Of a DNA stretch of 64,000 nt, positions 61,695 to 64,000 are shown in pieces (positions within the stretch are counted from its first letter, which is position 1; every line of letters starts with the position of its first letter). This DNA is from Parvibaculum sp040390855 (GTDB lineage: Bacteria > Pseudomonadota > Alphaproteobacteria > Parvibaculales > Parvibaculaceae). The notes under the pieces were generated by a model that was given only the letters and a program-made list of their open reading frames with translations, had not been told where the DNA came from and searched no databases. Location: positions 14,615-78,614 of the forward strand of contig JAZJXO010000011.1 in assembly GCA_040390855.1 (NCBI GenBank), read 5' to 3'. The position numbers were made by a program, and so were the translations under genes.

Positions 61695-62297
61695 ATGAAT
61701 TTTGACCAAGAAAACCGGCCTGAAATTCTGGTCCGTGTTGCCCGCTCATCTGAAGACATCATGCGCGCGGTCACGGTCCGCGCGATTGTATTTATGGGTG
61801 AACAGCAATGCCCCTATGACGAGGAGTTCGACGGCAATGATTTTGCCGGTACGACGCATCTGCTGGCAGAGGCGGACGGCCATCCGGTCGGCACCCTGCG
61901 CCTCAGATTTTTTGCGGGCTTCGGTCATGTCGGACGGCTTGCCGTTTTACCGCAGATGCGGGGTTTGGGGGCCGCGCAACTGATTGTCGAAGCGGCCATG
62001 AAACTCTGCTCGCAGAAAGGCTATCAGCATTTATATGCACAGGCCCAGAAACGGCTGGTGCCCTTCTGGTCGCAATTCGGCTTCGAGCCGATGGGGTCGC
62101 GTGAGCATCCGATTGTCTGGTCTGATCATGAATATGTCGAAATGGAATGCCGCCTGACGAGATTGCCGGAGGCCCTCGATCTCGACACAAGTGATCCGCT
62201 GATTTTGCTGCGCCCGGAAGGGGCGTGGAACAGGCCCGGCATATTGGAGACGTCGGTGCTGCGCGGCGCGACGAACCCGATCGGGGCATCATTATGA
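61695..62297 (+). CDS. GNAT family N-acetyltransferase
   Basis: A 200-residue GNAT with VGRLAVLPQMRGLGAAQLIVEAAM (acetyl-CoA loop, residues about 75-98) and FWSQFGFEPMGSRE. The C-terminal 50 residues extend beyond the domain. Its stop overlaps the MFS start (ATGA), so acylation and export are coupled. The substrate is unknown. Confidence 0.85.
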   Translation: MNFDQENRPEILVRVARSSEDIMRAVTVRAIVFMGEQQCPYDEEFDGNDFAGTTHLLAEADGHPVGTLRLRFFAGFGHVGRLAVLPQMRGLGAAQLIVEAAMKLCSQKGYQHLYAQAQKRLVPFWSQFGFEPMGSREHPIVWSDHEYVEMECRLTRLPEALDLDTSDPLILLRPEGAWNRPGILETSVLRGATNPIGASL

Positions 62298-63706
62298 GTG
62301 TCGTTGCGGCGAGAGGCCGTGTGGGCGACGAGGGGCACAGCGTCGGGGGAGGGTGGCCCGCCCTCATTGCGGCAGGGCTGTCGGTGGCATTGATACTCAT
62401 CGACGGCTTTATTATCTCGGCTGCCGCGCCGCAAATCACGACGGCGTTTAATCTTCGTGCGGATCATATGGGTTGGCTCATTGCGGCTTACACGCTGCCT
62501 CTTGCGGTGAGCCCCATGCTGTTTGGTTTGGCGGGTGACCGTTTCGGGGGAAAGCCGCTTTTTGTATCAGGGATGAGCCTTCTCATTATTGCATCCCTGC
62601 TTTGCGCGGCGAGCAGCTCTCTTCCCGAACTGACTTTCTGCCGCTTTCTGCAGGGGTTCGGCGCGGCGATGCTGTCGCCACAAACACTGGCGGCGGCAGC
62701 GCAATCTTTGGGCGCGGCGCGTCGGGGCTATGCAATCGGCATCTGGGGATCAGTTTCGTCACTGGGGCTGCTTGCCGGTCCGGTCGTTGGCGGTGTGATA
62801 CTCGCCTATCTGCCGTGGCACGCGATCTTTCTGATGAATGTACCGCTCGGATTGATCGCGCTGATCGGTTTTGTGCTTACCGTCCCCGACAGAACGGACA
62901 TGCCGCCGCCGTCATCGCAGCGCTGGCCAATTGTCAGCGCGGGGCTCCTGCTGTGCGGGGCGAGCCTTATCGTGATGTCGCTCGGCAGCTTCTTTCGCGG
63001 CGACATGACCGGTCTGGCGGGAGCGGCATTTGGCGGTCTGCTGCTTTATCTCTGGTTTCGCAAAGAGGACCGCACGCCGGACGAAGGTTCTGTCCTTATC
63101 GGACAGACACTTGTCCACAACGGCATCTTTTTGAAATCTGTGGCGGCGGCCTTTGCCATGAACGCCTCGTCAGCCGGAACAGTTGCAGTACTGAGTCTGA
63201 CGGTCGCTCAAACGCAATCCGGCATGCCTCAGTCTCTGTTGGCGGGACTGATATTCATGCCGGCGATACTCGTTGCGGCGACGGTTATGCCGATGGCAGG
63301 AAAGCTCGCGCAGACGCATTCGTTGACGGGGCAGCGCCTGTTGTTTCTGTCAGTCATTGTAGCAATCGCGGCCCCTCTGATGATCGGGTGGTCGCTGGGG
63401 CAGGGTGATCTCCGGTCGCTCGTTCTTTGTGCCGTTGCTATCGCCTGTCAGGGCGCGGCGGCCTCGGTCCTGCTGAGTTTCGCCATGGTTTCTGCTTTGG
63501 TCGCAGCCGGACCCTCCCGCGCCGGTTTGGGATCCGGCGCGATATCCATGGCGCGCAACCTCGGGACAGCTCTCGGTGCGGCCGCACTCACAGCCGCCAT
63601 CGCGACCATCGGAGGGCCTCAAACAGCATTCGGCGTTTCGGCACTGTTTGCTGCTTTTGCCCTGCCATACGGGATATTCATTGCTCGGCGTCCTATATCG
63701 CCCTGA
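62294..63706 (+). CDS. MFS transporter, DHA2 (EmrB/QacA) type
   Basis: A 470-residue drug/proton antiporter-like protein with about 14 membrane helices, starting MSVVAARGRVGDEG. It has FLQGFGAAMLSPQTLAAAAQ and GPVVGGVILAYLPWHAIFLMNVPLGLIAL (motif C and the DHA2 signature, in parts). It overlaps the second acyltransferase gene, suggesting export of an acylated compound. Confidence 0.9.
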   Translation: MSVVAARGRVGDEGHSVGGGWPALIAAGLSVALILIDGFIISAAAPQITTAFNLRADHMGWLIAAYTLPLAVSPMLFGLAGDRFGGKPLFVSGMSLLIIASLLCAASSSLPELTFCRFLQGFGAAMLSPQTLAAAAQSLGAARRGYAIGIWGSVSSLGLLAGPVVGGVILAYLPWHAIFLMNVPLGLIALIGFVLTVPDRTDMPPPSSQRWPIVSAGLLLCGASLIVMSLGSFFRGDMTGLAGAAFGGLLLYLWFRKEDRTPDEGSVLIGQTLVHNGIFLKSVAAAFAMNASSAGTVAVLSLTVAQTQSGMPQSLLAGLIFMPAILVAATVMPMAGKLAQTHSLTGQRLLFLSVIVAIAAPLMIGWSLGQGDLRSLVLCAVAIACQGAAASVLLSFAMVSALVAAGPSRAGLGSGAISMARNLGTALGAAALTAAIATIGGPQTAFGVSALFAAFALPYGIFIARRPISP

Positions 63707-63761
63707 ACGCGGGGGCGAAGTGATTCGTTCAGGCGGGAGAACTGAGCGCTACCGATGGCAT

Positions 63762-63793
63762 GGAACCGGTCTTACCCCGCCTCAGCCGGTTCC
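63762..63793 (+). terminator. Inverted repeat after the MFS gene
   Basis: GGAACCGG and CCGGTTCC are separated by 16 bases and followed by TCTTCTAAATATA; a possible terminator. The last 200 bases of the window show no recognisable gene. Confidence 0.45.
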
Positions 63794-64000
63794 TCTTCTA
63801 AATATAAAGTTTGATATCGCCTCCGGCACGAGCCGGACGTCGATTTTGCGCCCGGCAACCCCATTGCCGATTGACCCTGTCTGGTTTCCCACTATCGTTA
63901 AAGTTGTGATTGGTTGTAACGTGGGGGAAAGCGGCCCTCGTCTCTCTAACATTACAGTTGCACATTGTCCTGAACTCTGAATCAATAGGTCTCCATGGTA

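Overview
The window looks like an alphaproteobacterial chromosome of fairly high GC. The evidence is the gene order lpxI-lpxB / gltA / gltX / comEC / lexA / moeA-moaC / trpCDG-trpE / ppiD / tpiA-secG-pyrG / eno / ftsB-like / pdhABC-lpd / lipA / ratA, a GTTC-N7-GTTC SOS box before lexA, an NDUFS4-type complex I gene and double cold-shock-domain proteins. Genus cannot be decided from the sequence alone. There are no rRNA genes, CRISPR arrays, transposases or integrases.

Region 1 (1-24 kb) is core metabolism: lipid A synthesis (lpxI 3' part, lpxB), citrate synthase, glutamyl-tRNA synthetase, DNA uptake (comEC), the SOS repressor (lexA), a TetR-controlled membrane desaturase operon with a clear double operator, molybdopterin synthesis (moaC, moeA), an Ala-rich exported protein, KDO synthesis (kdsA), tryptophan synthesis (trpE, trpGDC), the periplasmic chaperone PpiD, tpiA, secG and pyrG.

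Region 2 (24-41.7 kb) holds a queC-queE-queD-queF operon for preQ1, a PadR regulator, enolase, a DUF1329 exported protein, an FtsB-like divisome protein, the pyruvate dehydrogenase operon with lipoyl domains on both E1-beta and E2, TerC and PAS proteins, lipoyl synthase (which makes the cofactor for those lipoyl domains), a Coq10/RatA protein, CorA, a glyoxalase and a sirtuin.

Region 3 (41.7-52.7 kb) has an RMF-like small protein, two tandemly duplicated cold-shock genes with conserved leaders, and a compact 9-gene Mrp/Mbh-type cation/proton antiporter operon with three proton-channel (MrpD/NuoL-like) subunits. These are followed by a double cold-shock protein and a PaaI-type thioesterase.

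Region 4 (52.7-64 kb) is accessory. tRNA-Pro, a small gene with an iteron-like array of seven 19-20 bp repeats, an NDUFS4 gene and tRNA-Arg lead into an SDR-ligD-ku block for non-homologous end joining. The ku gene carries a +1 frameshift in a run of seven T (A on the coding strand). This block ends in a decayed second copy of NDUFS4 fused to the 3' half of tRNA-Arg, so it is bracketed by a duplicated locus. After it come a membrane protein, a LysR regulator, and a divergent acyltransferase-acyltransferase-MFS exporter operon.

The points most worth a second look are the duplicated NDUFS4/tRNA-Arg flanks of the ku-ligD block, the ku frameshift, the repeat array, a dispersed ~172-bp decayed gene family (1.8 kb and 42 kb), and two mutually exclusive complementary segments that could mask the start codon of the Ala-rich exported protein.
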